Position numbers and translations under genes: made by a program. A stretch of 37,529 nucleotides of DNA from Lichtheimia corymbifera B2541 (Eukaryota; Mucoromycota; Mucoromycetes; Mucorales; Lichtheimiaceae): the NCBI GenBank assembly GCA_000697475.1, contig JNEU01000653.1, forward strand, positions 1-37,529, in the 5' to 3' direction. Shown piece after piece: positions 12,751 to 25,322 of the stretch. Each line of letters begins with the position of its first letter. The first letter of the stretch is position 1. The notes under the pieces were generated by a model. It was not told the DNA's origin. It searched no databases and saw nothing but the letters and a program-made list of their open reading frames with translations.

Positions 12751-14272
12751 ATCCGAGAGGCAACGGAAAACGAGAAAAGAGGAAAAGGAAAAGGAGGATA
12801 AAAAAGTTGTAAAGAAAGAAGAGAGAGAGAAGGAAGGCTAAAGGAACGGGACCGTTCAAAACGCTTGTGCCCCGATAAATTCCAGCTCTCGCTTTCTTTC
12901 TCTTCTTGCAGCACACGGCGAAACGCTTTACAGCATAGAGTTGCGCCTGGTGGGATGGTTGTATCATGTAACGTATACACAAGAATTTATTTGACAACCA
13001 CCGGGTGCTTTGGACCATCAGGTTTTTCCGAGTACAAGTTGATCTTGTGAACAAACATACACACGCACAAAAAGATAAATCACCTTACTCAAGTTATAGC
13101 TTGATCATTCCTGTTTCGCTTTTTTGGCGCCAAATGAATCAATTCAGCCGTTTACTGTTTATAGAATCAGTTGCAAGCTAGCAGCGGACCCCTTGTTTCC
13201 GAACGACAGGGCTTGGGCCTGGCCTTTAACACCACCACGACATGATCCTCTTTTTCATTATTCTCTTTATAAAGAAAGTTCTTTGTTCACCTTTATATTT
13301 TGGATATGCTCTTTATTTTTGGTTGACATGTATTCTTTTCATTGGTTACATAATAAAATCGATATGGGTCACTATCATTACATTTGGGCAAGAGTAGATA
13401 AATGATGTGGTGGGGCATACTGGGCACTGCATGCTTTCCCGCTCAGAAATGCCAGCCAATTATCATTCTCGCTGTTTACCGAACGTACATACCAATATTA
13501 AGAGTAGGTTGACAACATGGTAAGTCACCTTTATAATGGGGATGTGCATTAGGCGTACAAGTGATTAGTATCTTTGATAGATTTCTTATTACTTGCCGAT
13601 GTATACATAGACAACATTGCACTTGGCTCCTCAGATTTATTCCTGGTGTATGCGTCCCATCGCTTTATCAGCTCTTGCATCAATTTATCAATGCACCATC
13701 CCCAACAGAGAGAAATACCCACGCCCACAACGCACAATAAAACGATGTTGTCGCCGTTCATCATAATCCCACACCTCTCTTTCGTCTGTCTGTCTTCTTT
13801 GGTTGCTTACAAGGTCAAATTTCTAAGGTCTGCGTGTATATCACTTCTTGAAACCCTGTGAATAAGCGCCGATCCTTTGGGTCATTCATAGGGTTTCTTC
13901 GTTTTCCTGCTCTCATTGTTGTCGTCGTCTTCATTGTGATATTGGATTCTTATAATGAGGTAAAGCCTGACCATGTCTCTTGATGAATCACTACTCATAC
14001 ATGCCACCTTGTTGCTTTCGATATAACCATCTCTCCATGAAGCATCTGCAAAAGTTGGTTTCGGTACCATGGTCTATGTCTGGTGCTGAAGTTGACATGG
14101 TGCAACCTCCGTTCAATCTTTTCAGTTTCCGATGGCGGCAGAAGGGGAACGGTGGTGATTTAACGGCTTCCTGACCAACTCTTGACCAATGCTCAGAGTA
14201 ATCACTGCTGATCAAAACATGGAGCTACGTCTTTGAGGAATTTTTCAGCTATGATCAAGACATCTTTATACA
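12751..14272. other. Gene-poor intergenic region upstream of LAG1
   Basis: The first 100 bases are purine/pyrimidine-skewed (GA-rich on +, about 12765-12840) and should hold the LAG1 5' leader and promoter on the minus strand. Apart from the small ORF at 13549-13764, listed separately, I found no ORF with a recognisable domain or a convincing spliced model. No tRNA-like cloverleaf was noticed. Confidence 0.5.
13549..13764 (-). CDS. Possible small single-pass membrane protein, 71 aa
   Basis: An ATG-ATG-initiated ORF encodes a protein with one clear hydrophobic helix near its N-terminus (NIVLLCVVGVGISLCWGWCI) followed by a basic, hydrophilic tail. I do not recognise it. It is isolated between gene-free stretches. 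A GCAAGT word inside the ORF could be a GC-type donor, so the C-terminus may be spliced differently. The compositional layering (short N-tail, helix, charged tail) favours a real product over chance, but only weakly. Confidence 0.3.
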   Translation of the reverse strand: MMNGDNIVLLCVVGVGISLCWGWCIDKLMQELIKRWDAYTRNKSEEPSAMLSMYTSASNKKSIKDTNHLYA

Positions 14273-14960
14273 ATGGGACGACACAAAATCACCATCGTGC
14301 AGGCATTGGATCTTCATATGCGATTGGATATCAGAGTAATCACAACAGCCGACGAAGTCAAATTTGACGCATTAACTGGAGAAGCGGCCACGACAAAGGA
14401 GAAGTATTTCTGTGACAAGCTGAAGAGTGTATTAGCCACCAAATGTCACATGAACCATTTCATACGTACAACTACTTTGACGGCGACCGACATAAAGCAG
14501 ATACGAATGTCCATCATCCAAATCATGGGGACGTCGTGTCAAAAGTCAAATGAAGCTCACCGACAAAAAAGGGCCCTACATGGTGGACAAGATCTCACGC
14601 TTCCACAACCAAAAAACCATCAAGGAGTTGAGGCAAAATGGAATCCAAAAGCTTTTGGAAGGCTTAATGTTGATCAAGGTATTCAAGAGAGAGAAGATAG
14701 GAAGTGGTCTTACTGATGGTCGAATTTATATCAAAATATGATCCAGCAGCTCAAAGATGACAAGCAATTGAGCTGCCGTGATACAGCAGATGGAATGGGA
14801 CCATATAAGCAAGGGCAAGAAGAAGAAACCAGCAAAAGCATCCGATGACTGGATCACCGATGTAATGTGGATTAGTGATAGTGAAGAAGAGGAGGAACCA
14901 GAAGAGGATAGCAGCTTGGAGGAGGAATTGGAAGACGATAGTAACAGTACCGATGAATAA
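14273..14960 (+). pseudogene. Frame-broken ORF cluster with acidic C-terminal end, family unknown
   Basis: Three neighbouring plus-strand ORFs look like pieces of one coding sequence. Codons 14273-14548 read as a Lys/Thr-rich segment (MGRHKITIVQALDLHMR at the start). From about 14499 a second frame stays open through KLTDKKGPYMVDKISRFHNQ to a stop at 14741. The third piece, 14778-14960, is in the same frame as the second but separated by stops, and ends in a run of Glu/Asp/Ser. No canonical introns reconcile the frames, so I favour a decayed gene with a frameshift near 14540 and further damage near 14730. A short-exon gene that I failed to assemble remains possible. No known domain was recognised. 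Confidence 0.35.
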
Positions 14961-15527
14961 AAAGTTGCTGTTCCATTCCTTGCATATTACAATCATCGCA
15001 ATACTCTCTGTATATACTACACGACTTGTAGCATCGTGTTTATTTTGGGGTAGAAGTGTTTTAAGCACTGTAACAATTTCCTGGGTGGTTAAGGGCAAAT
15101 TATCCTGGGGAATCGTGATAGCTATCACCATGACAACAATCGCTTATATTGAATTTCCGCTCCCGCTTGGGCTCACTCAAGAGGTGCAGGTAGGTGAACT
15201 GAAGACTCCCTCTTTTTCCCTGTCCTCAATTAGGTAGGTTGATACACAATGTGGATGGAAGACGATAGCCAGTTCGCTCGAGATTACGATGGATGCATAC
15301 AATGATGGATGGATGATACAAGGAAGGATGGATGAATTCATTGTTTCAACCTTCTACGAGCCCATTTGACTTCTTCAGGCAATGCCCATTTCAGTCCTTC
15401 GATTCGAATGTTGACTTTCGACTTCTCTCTCCACTTGTTCCAATATATCATTCACCAACACTCTTGCTAACGACTCTCTCTTTTTCTTTTCCTTTTCAAT
15501 TTGTGAAACGCAGGGTTTTTATTTGCC
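14961..15527 (+). other. Upstream region of eL15, with a GGAT-type microsatellite
   Basis: This region holds the presumed promoter and 5' UTR of the ribosomal protein gene. A degenerate GATGGATGGATG microsatellite spans about 15286-15336. From about 15400 the sequence becomes rich in CT tracts (CTCTCTTTTTCTTTTCC), as is common before highly expressed fungal ribosomal protein genes. A GTAGGT...ATTAG pair at about 15190-15235 could be a 5' UTR intron; this is unproven. Confidence 0.45.
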
Positions 15528-16204
15528 ATGGGTGGTATGTATTTAGACTTCAAAATACAGAGTACAACCAATATGCTAACGACTATTGTTTTATAGCTTA
15601 CAAGTATCTTGAGGAGCTCTACCGCAAGAAGCAATCTGATGTCTTCCGTTTCTTGTTGCGTGTTCGCTGCTGGGAATACCGTCAATTGAACGTGTGCCAT
15701 CGCGCTTCCCGTCCTTCCCGTCCTGACAAGGCTCGTCGTCTCGGTTACAAGGCCAAGCAAGGCTATGTTATCTACCGTATCCGTGTCCGTCGTGGTGGCC
15801 GCAAGAGACCTGTTCCCAAGGGTGCTACCTATGGCAAGCCTGTCAATGAGGGTGTCAGCCAACTCAAGTACCAACGTTCCCTTCGTTCCACTGCTGAAGA
15901 ACGTGTTGGTCGCAAGTGCGCCAACCTTCGTGTCTTGAACTCTTACTGGATCAACCAAGATGCTACCTACAAGTACTTTGAAGTCATCCTTGTTGACCCC
16001 TCCCACAAGGCTATCCGTCGCGATGCCCGTATCAACTGGATCGTCAACCCTGTTCACAAGCGTCGTGAGGCTCGCGGTCTTACCTCCATTGGCAAGAAGA
16101 GCCGTGGTAAGGGCAAGGGTCACTTGTACACCAAGACCAAGGGTGCTGGCCGTTACTCCAACTGGAAGAGACGCAACACTCTTTCCCTCCGTCGCTACCG
16201 TTAA
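15528..16204 (+). CDS. RPL15: 60S ribosomal protein eL15, 204 aa
   Basis: The gene encodes a large-subunit ribosomal protein. Exon 1 (15528-15534) is only seven bases, ATG GGT G; a 62-nt intron (GTATGT ... TTTTATAG, with TGCTAAC branch motif) follows, then exon 2 at 15597-16204. The spliced product starts [18 protein letters not shown] and is 204 residues, exactly the family length, with the Arg/Lys-rich core and the usual basic C-terminus ([10 protein letters not shown]). An intron directly after the second codon is a familiar ribosomal-protein-gene arrangement. The open frame extends upstream to 15332, but that stretch is UTR plus intron and should be ignored. Codon usage is strongly biased (CGT, AAG, GGT, ATC), as expected for very high expression. 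It converges with AMS1, with about 100 bp between the stop codons. Confidence 0.98.
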
Positions 16205-16307
16205 ATGCGTCTTTGCTATTAAAAAGCTATCAAGCCTTTTTTTGTGCTTGTCGTTTGGTCTTCAATATTCGTACTGCTTTATTTGATGGATACACAATGG
16301 GAAATGT

Positions 16308-19300
16308 TTAGGCAATGGATACTTTGAGATTGAGGATTTGGAATGGGTGGAGACACAGTGTATAACTCTTGTCGGCATTGGGCTTAATTTCCTCTTTGAG
16401 ATCATCTTCCAAGACATTGGTGATTGTGAGATGCTTGATATTCAAACAACTATGCGAGTACTTGTCAATATCCTAGGCTAGAATCACATAATGGGCATTC
16501 TTACCTTGTCAATTTGACACAAGCTTGGCCACCATATGCTTCATAGAGACGCAGGATCAATGTATCACCTTTACCATTATCATCCTCAGCTGTTTTGATC
16601 GTATCCAGAATGACTTGGCTTGGAGGATCCACTTTGAATAGGGAATCCAGCATAGATCCACCTTTGAGTTCATCGTCTTTTGCATAGCTACAGATCCACA
16701 ATGTCAGTCATTTCGTAAGCTTCTCTATTCATTGATTTATATTACCGGAAAGAAAGAGGGACGTTGAACTCGATAGCTTCACGCACAACATTCGATCCAT
16801 TGAAATGATGCTTATGAGGGTAAATGGCATACTTGAACTTGTGCTCACCTATCATACCAACATCTGTCAGCGCATGTTGATGATGCCTATGTCTCTAAAA
16901 CAAACCCATATCTGCGTTCTCATCTGGTCCCTTGGGTGATCGCAACAATGAAAGCCGTTGGGTGTTCCCATGAGTAGCATAACCATACTTGCAATTGTTA
17001 AGCAGAGCAACACCATAATTGGATTCTGACAAATCGGCAAACTTGTGTCCACAAACCTACATACAACGTTATCTTAGAATGAGGTCAAATATAAAAAGAC
17101 GATTGTCAATTACTTCGAACTTGGCGGAATCGATTGTGCTGTTGTAGTGGGTGGGTCTTCTCAATGCACCATATGCGATCTCATAAGTGGCCTAGTGAAG
17201 ATTAATAATGTCAATATGCATGTTCTTTGTTTGGATCCGAACAATAACTCACATGATCGCTCACGAGATTCCAAGGAAATTCTACTTTCTGTGTGTACGT
17301 TGTCAGCAGCTGGCTTATGGCATAAAGATGGGAGAAAAGCTTACCAGGAATTGATGGCTCTCGTGCCAAGTAACATGGCTGTTGAATTCAATGCGCTCTC
17401 CAATGCAAGTGATGCTGATTGTTTGGTCAATCGAGCTCTTGTCAGAAATCTTTTGTGAAAACTGCAGCTCAGCCTTGATAGGACCTTTGGAGAGCACCTA
17501 TGATACCATTCGAGCAAACGGGTGTCAGAATGCGAGTTTCTTGCCAAGATGTGCCGAGCTATAGTACCCACCTTGAGATTTCCGCTTCCTTTGACAGCCT
17601 TCCATTTTTGCAAATGGTAGATCTCAACTATTGGAAAATGTGAGTGTCATTCCCATAGCAGAAAAAGTGGCATATTCATCATACCATCCCAAGCGTCCCA
17701 GTAGATTGGCTATGAGCAAAAGTTACCAGATGAGTACATCAACCGATGCTTCTTGATAATTGTGATGAAATTTACGTACCACATCCTCATACAGCTGAAG
17801 TAAGTTTCCAACGCTCTTCTCTGGCACAAGTGGTTTCCTGTCATTGGATTAGATGTCATTGTCAATAAAGCTCGGGCCATGTGCTTACCTTTCAGGGGTC
17901 TTCTTGTCAACAAGCTGTACAAGTTGTCCGTCACCATTGAATGTCGCTTTAAGATTCACATTCTCTAGCACGAAGGTACCATCCTCGGTTTTGTATGCTA
18001 CGTCATATGAATAAATATGCCCGAACACTGGTGACAAGCCCTTGCTTACCTTTGGCACCATTATCATCCGCCGTAGCAATGAAGTCTTGGGAGTGTGCTA
18101 CATACCCAGCTGCACCCAAACCAGGTACATCACGTACTATATCAAGCTCCATGTTAGCAATATACCTTTTTACCAGGAATGATGTATGTATGCTCATACC
18201 AATGACGTATTCATGTCCATTCGCTGTCCATTGCTGCCCAATCCACGATGTTCCCTTTGCAGGAACAGTGACGACCTCTGCACGTGTCCAAGGAAGCGTA
18301 TTAAAGACCACCATGCCTACGTACAAACATAGCATTATCATCAGAGAGAGTACATGGATTTCTCAGTGATCAATTGTATGTGTATATACCTTCATGCTCA
18401 TGAGATTTAATCGCCTTCTCGCTTTGCATTTGCATGATCGCTGTTTGTGCCTTATGTCGAAGGGATAATGCATCCGAAATGATCTCACGATGATGCTAAT
18501 TAAAGCAATAAAGCAATCATTAGTCATTTGCGACAACACGTCGTCTAGCATGATATGTACCTTATGGACGTCTTTGTATGCCAGTCCAATAGCTGATCCT
18601 GGTAAGCAATCATGGAATTGATTCAAGCACAGCAACTTCCAAATATGATCTAGGTCATCGACAGGGTAGTTATAGCTTGAAGTTTTGCCCAAAGATTTGG
18701 CGAGTAGTGTTGCCATGACACCCAAAATCTCGACATCTCGCACCAAAAACTCGGATTTGCGATTGCCTTGCTTGACCAATGCCTGGCTGGTGTACGTGCC
18801 ACGATGGAATTCAAGGTACTAAGATAACACGGTGAGCAACGGTATCTGCATTACATGAAGATACTCTATCCTACCAATTCTCCGTTGTATTCTTGCAGAC
18901 CGCGATCATTGCTAGCAATCCTCTCGAAAAACTGAAGCGCACTACTTGGCTTGCAAATAGGTAATCCATCCTGTAACACACTCATTAGCAGCGTATAAGA
19001 GATACACACATCACAGCATGTATACTTACGACGTCGTTCACACGTCTCAATCGTTCCAGCATTTCTGGAGTTGGTCCTCCACCTCCGTCACCATGACCAA
19101 AGCAAAGTAAGCTCTCGTTGGAATACTCCAGATCATGATGCTTTGTTGCACTACGCATAGACAATAGTCAGATAAATACCCCTCACAATACCAGGGATGG
19201 CATAATACATACCATTTGTTCAATTCTGCAACGGTGACGCTGGCATTGTAACTAGTAGTATAGAAATCATGAGCATCATGTGATATGGTAGGGTTCAGTC

Positions 19301-21292
19301 AAACTCACGTGTCGGCTGGTGTTAAGTGAGCCAAGATTCTTGTGCCGTCAATGCCGACCCAATAAAAAGTTGTGAGGGGGAATTTGTTGATGTTGTTCCA
19401 TGATAGCTTTTGGGTGAAGAAATAATCGCAACCGGAAAGCTTGAGGACTTGCGGTAGCTATGTATACGTAGTCAGATGATGAAATGAATTTCTTTGCATC
19501 CCCCTACTACTACATTCCCCTATGCCTTTCCTACCTGGGAAGAATAACCAAATGAATCTGGCAACCAAAAGATCTTGGTTCGTTTACCAAAGTGCTTGTC
19601 ATAGAAACGTTGCCTACAGCGCATATGTACCATGTCATTAATCCCGTCGTTGATGCCCATATGTATAAACATACCCAAGCAGCATTTGTCGGCAAAGCGA
19701 TTCTCCACATGGCATGTTCGTGTCTAAAAACAGAATTAATACCATCCATCGCTGCTGGGTTGATGATCTCCTTTTTGCTATTGGAAGTATACTTGCCATG
19801 TTCGACCCAGCTCTAAGATAAAAATATAAGTCAGGGACACTCCACCAATCTCGAAGCTATTATCCTTACCCCTCCAATAATCTCCCATTGTCCTGCTTTC
19901 TCCTTTTCCTTGATCCGATCAAACACAGTTGGGTATAATTCACGCAGCCATTCGTATTGTTGAGTCTTGCATACCAATAAGCATCAATATCCTTTTTGTA
20001 GCTGGATTGGATTTACGCAACAACATACCTGTGATCCGGTAAAGACATATTCGGGATATCGGTCCATGAGATCCACTTGAGTCACCCACGATCTCGCAAT
20101 CTTGCGTTTGGTCTCGTCATAGGGCCATAACCATGCCGTGTCTTTGATGTAAATGTAAATATGTCGTGACTCCCTTGAAGAATATAAAGTTTCACTTACC
20201 GATGTGGCAGTTACCAACAGCTGATATCTGATGCTGACCTTTTGGCGAGCCATTCTTGATTGAAAGAAACTGAGATGTAACGGATTTACATTGCTGAATC
20301 GATTTCGGATCATCAAGCTTGAACAAGTTGATCACTTTGTTGACGGTCCACAATGCTTCACGAGCTCTTGCTGTATCAGGGTTTGTGTCATATGCAATAC
20401 CACGGATAATCCTGGATAGAAAAAAAGGGGAAGATGACCGCTGAATTAATAGGTTTGCATTGTGCATGTATTGTACGACATACTCAAGGTCATGATACAA
20501 ATCTTGCACTGGTGCATTGGGCACAACAAGGTCAGCGGTCTTGATTGAAAAGTAGCGATTTGGATCGGGAACCATAGCAGCATCACCAACACCAAACATG
20601 CCATTGCACGCGGCTTCAATATAAAAGGTAAACTTGTCACCACCCTTGGCATTGTCCGTGAGAATGTATTCGTGTCGTTGTTGATCAGCTAATAGTGGTT
20701 AAGAGAGGTATATTAGTAGGTAACCAATGCTGTGTTGTTGTTGATGAGATTGAAATACTAACATCCACCCGTCAAGCTTTGAAGAGGCTCGCCATCCGTT
20801 GACCATATCAATCCTTCGCAACCCATGTCCCATTGGAATACGACCTTTTGACCATCCAGAGACTGAGGAATAGCAACGTGCACCTTGAACCAATGCGTCG
20901 CCCAGCTGGGACCATACTTGCGATCATGTTGGCCAACCTTTTCAAATGTTTGGGTCACGGCGTCCTGTTGCGATTAGGAAAAAATGTGAGTAAACACGTA
21001 AATACGCCATCCAAGTTTTATTTGTGCTTGCCTTGTAAGGAATACGCTATGCCAATCAAAATGTTAGACCGTCGTTATTGTGAGCATTGGCCAGGTCAAG
21101 TAATACCTTTAGGTCTGGAACGCTATAAACGCTGAGCGTGACATGAGGAGGGCCATTGTGACGATGAGTCCATAGACCATAATGGATACCCATTTCATAA
21201 AAGATGCTTCCTTTGAGCATGAAATTGTCGATGCGTGATTTTGTGATATCGCGAGGAACGCGCGGTGTGTGATCAATAGGAGGTCCTTCCAT
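16308..21292 (-). CDS. AMS1: Vacuolar/cytosolic alpha-mannosidase, GH38 (AMS1), 29 exons, 1079 aa
   Basis: AMS1-type enzymes trim free and vacuolar mannose oligosaccharides. Exons, 5' to 3' on the minus strand: 21107-21292, 21032-21046, 20763-20964, 20484-20688, 20200-20411, 20029-20141, 19870-19965, 19797-19812, 19675-19723, 19535-19613, 19309-19457, 19213-19251, 19030-19150, 18875-18970, 18561-18818, 18390-18495, 18200-18316, 18050-18136, 17889-17997, 17780-17837, 17685-17709, 17572-17627, 17345-17497, 17253-17288, 17114-17191, 16906-17056, 16746-16848, 16505-16687, 16308-16449. They total 3240 nt with every phase closing, giving 1079 aa, the normal AMS1 length. Catalytic/zinc residues are present: H272 and D274 (CHIDTAWLWP), nucleophile D384 ([12 protein letters not shown]) and H595/D596 ([13 protein letters not shown]). 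Introns 2 and 8 are GC-AG. There is no signal peptide, consistent with AMS1, which in yeast reaches the vacuole by selective autophagy. Confidence 0.94.
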
Positions 21293-21849
21293 AACTTGTT
21301 GTTGTTGTTGTTGTGTATGTGAAAGAGAAAGAGAAAGAGAGAGAGAGAGAGAAATGCTTCCCACGAAAAGAGAAAGGTATGCATGAGCCCACACAGATGT
21401 CACGCGTTCAGGATAGCACAACAAACCATGCAAATGCCTTGTATCCATTTCAGTGCCCCACAATCATGTTCCGCGGTTTCGGGCGGGGTTTGTAGTTGCT
21501 GATGCAGATCCTTGGGGATGGTGTTACCAATGAACAAAAGCGGATGAACCATTATCGCCGGCACAAGTAGCTACGTAGGAAATGAAGTGGCTATAATGGA
21601 TATAAAGAAATAGGATGACATGAGCAATGCAAACAATCAAAATGTAAAGAGAATTATCAACTTACATAAAAGGAAAAAGCGAGGGGATTCCTTCTTGTTT
21701 CTCCTTGTAAAAGCAAGACAGAGCCAAGCATGAGTTGCGATAATGCGTGAGCCCACTCGTTTGAAGCCCAGATCAACTTCCAGTATAAAAGGAGCAATTC
21801 ACCTGCCCACAAAAACCTTCTTTTGTGTATTCATGTTATTCAGCTCACA
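21293..21849. promoter_or_regulatory. Shared divergent upstream region of AMS1 and the PH-domain gene
   Basis: The two start codons are 557 bp apart on opposite strands. Directly upstream of the AMS1 ATG, on its coding strand, is a leader made of CT repeats followed by CAACAACAACAACAAGTT (21293-21352), an unstructured A/C-rich 5' leader likely to favour translation. Just before the PH-gene start, TATAAA occurs at about 21784, 66 nt upstream. No other elements were identified. Confidence 0.5.
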
Positions 21850-23592
21850 ATGGCACTACAAAAACAAGAGCCAGTATCAATACTTCGAAATCCTGTACGT
21901 GTCTTTTACTTACATTGTTGACTCATTGCACTTACTCATTGGCTGTGACACAGTCCATTTCACGATCGGGACCATCTGAGAGCCATTCACAAGGAAAAGT
22001 GACCCGCATCGCTCTAAGCGAAGACGAAGAAGACGACTTTGACTATCAACAACACCCCAATCAATATTTCTCTGACGAAGATGATCCCCCAGCGTTACCG
22101 ATATCTGGACAAGCGTTGGAGCTACTTCAAACTGAAAAGGCTGTGAAATCTGGCTATTTGCTCAAGAAGGGCGAAAAGAGAAGGGTAAATTAACTCAAAT
22201 AACTGTTTACATACTTTGAAGGTTTGCTGATTTTTATTGTTCTTTTAGACATGGAAACGACGATGGTTTGTGTTGAGAACGACCAAACTTGCCATGTACA
22301 AAGACAGCAAGGTAAAAGTTTTGGCAGTGTGTTATAGAAAAACATCACCTGACAATCCCATCAACCCCTCATTAGGAATACAAATTATTGCGTATCATTG
22401 ATCTACAAGAGATTCACAGCGTCGTCCATGTCACCAACAACAAATACAAATACATGTTTGCTATCAGTACACCAAAGCGAATGTTTTATCTCCAAGCTGA
22501 CACGCAGCAAGAAATGGATGACTGGATCACGACACTCGAGAGGACAAAAATGGAACACATGGCCTTGGATCCCGACAATGACGATGCCATAGGTTCCCTT
22601 GTGGACCAACCATTCTCACACCAACGTCGTCGATCCTCACAAGGCAATACATCATCATCGATCGACCATCCTCCACTACCACCACATCCACCACTATCAT
22701 CATCATTACCCACTTCTACTATCACTACCAACACCACCACAACCACAGCCAGACGCTTATCCAAACAACCTCCTCCACACGTAGCACCTGTTGATATTCC
22801 CAAAGCAGTCAATTATCACCATCACGACCTATCAGCTTACTCTCCAAGCCGTACTTATCCACTTTCTCCCATTTCCGATCACCAAGCGCATAGCTTCGCC
22901 ACAGAGGGCTTGGCAAGCTCAGAGGATGATGAAGAATATGGTTGGAGGGATGAGATGACTAATGTCCATCACGAGGAAACGAGGAATCGAGTGCTTATGG
23001 AAGGATATTTACTCAAGTTGGGCAGGAACAAGGTAAGCAGCAATAGCCGTTCTTTGTTGAGTCTTGGCACTAATGGATAATTCATCGGTTATTAGGGTTG
23101 GCGTAAGCGATGGTTTGTGTTACGAACCGATACACTTTCCTATTACGAAGATGACAAGGTATGATGATGCATCTATCCCCAATCCTCAATGACCAATTGT
23201 ATTCATTGTGATCGAAATAGGAATATGCACCGCATCGCATCATCCCATTAACACACATCATTGACGCTCTCGAGATTGAACCCATCAGCAAAAACAAGCG
23301 ATTCTGCTTCAAAATTATCATCCACAAACGCAGCTATGTTGTCTGTGCAAGTAGCGAAGGTGAACTCGAATCATGGCTGAATGCTCTAAGTGTTGCTATG
23401 CGACGTGCCAAGAAGGGGGAGCAGCAGCCACCTGCATTACAAAAGTTAGCCACTTGTACATCGTCCTTGGATGACGGATTCGACAATACCAGTCATTTAT
23501 CAGGCGTCAGCGGGGCAGGTGCCATTGGTGGCGCTGGTGGTGCTTTACCTGGACGAGCTCACACTCATACTCACATGGTCCGTGGTGCTTAA
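21850..23592 (+). CDS. Tandem PH-domain protein, 476 aa
   Basis: Six exons (21850-21894, 21954-22184, 22249-22311, 22376-23032, 23096-23158, 23221-23592) give 476 aa. Two pleckstrin-homology domains are clear. PH1 (about 78-150) begins KSGYLLKKGEKRRTWKRRWF and ends in the expected Trp helix (EMDDWITTLERT). PH2 (about 321-425) begins MEGYLLKLGRNKGWRKRWFV and ends ELESWLNALSVAMRRA. Both carry the K-x-n-R/K-R-W-F phosphoinositide-binding pattern. Between them is a disordered Ser/Thr/His/Pro-rich linker of about 150 residues; an acidic patch (ALSEDEEDDFD) precedes PH1 and a Gly/Ala/His-rich tail follows PH2. It is probably a membrane phosphoinositide adaptor; no catalytic domain is present. Both PH domains are cut by introns at the same two places (see findings). 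Confidence 0.9.
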
Positions 23593-23803
23593 TCATATCA
23601 TCTTATCCCCTCTACTCTACACTCCCCCACCCTCCTCCTTATTTACTCATTGTAATCTTCTCCACTTTTTTTTCTTTACCAACCTAATTCGTAGTCTATT
23701 AAACTTAGTCGTTCTTATTGCTTAACAAATGTCATTCATTGTCTTTTTTTTATGTTGATGCATGCGACAATGTTTATTATGATGATGCTTAATATAATAA
23801 TGC

Positions 23804-24982
<1,179 letters not shown>

Positions 24983-25322
24983 GGTGGACAGGTTGGGAGA
25001 AATGGAAAGGATAAGAATTAAAAGAGAGCTCTAGAAAATTTGCAGCAGTGGCTGCCGTTGAACTCCAGCAGGTTACTGCATTTGGACAATTGCATATCCG
25101 CATAATGATCCCTTTATCCTCGTTACAAGTCTACCATCAACTCCAACCAATGATGTGGTTCATTGTTTTACTGTTACAATAAAGTTGCATATAATATTAT
25201 TGAAGGAGGTCATTTCACAATGAAACTAATGTACACAAAACAAAGAAAAAGGGAATGGAGGATATCATTTTTGGGGAAGGGGGGTTTTTTAGAGATGGAG
25301 GAGAGATGGGAATAGATGTCAA
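24983..25322. other. Spacer between KRR1 and the kinesin-like gene
   Basis: Both neighbours are on the minus strand, so this holds the KRR1 promoter and the 3' end of the kinesin-like transcript. It is AT-rich in the centre (about 25150-25260), with a homopolymer G/T run at about 25274-25290. I see no gene or specific site in it. Confidence 0.5.

Noticed and set aside
15332..15596. Extended N-terminus for eL15
   Set aside because: The extension would translate the 5' UTR and the intron. The 7-nt first exon restores [11 protein letters not shown] and the family length of 204.
15467..16123. 218-codon minus-strand ORF opposite eL15
   Set aside because: This is an antisense shadow caused by the biased codon usage of the ribosomal protein gene.
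19724..19796. Reading through into [20 protein letters not shown] as AMS1 protein
   Set aside because: This would replace the conserved [11 protein letters not shown] block and does not match the phase of the next exon; a GC-AG intron explains it.
21297..21352. GTT and GA repeats as a CRISPR-like or regulatory array
   Set aside because: They are simple microsatellites lying in the AMS1 5' leader.
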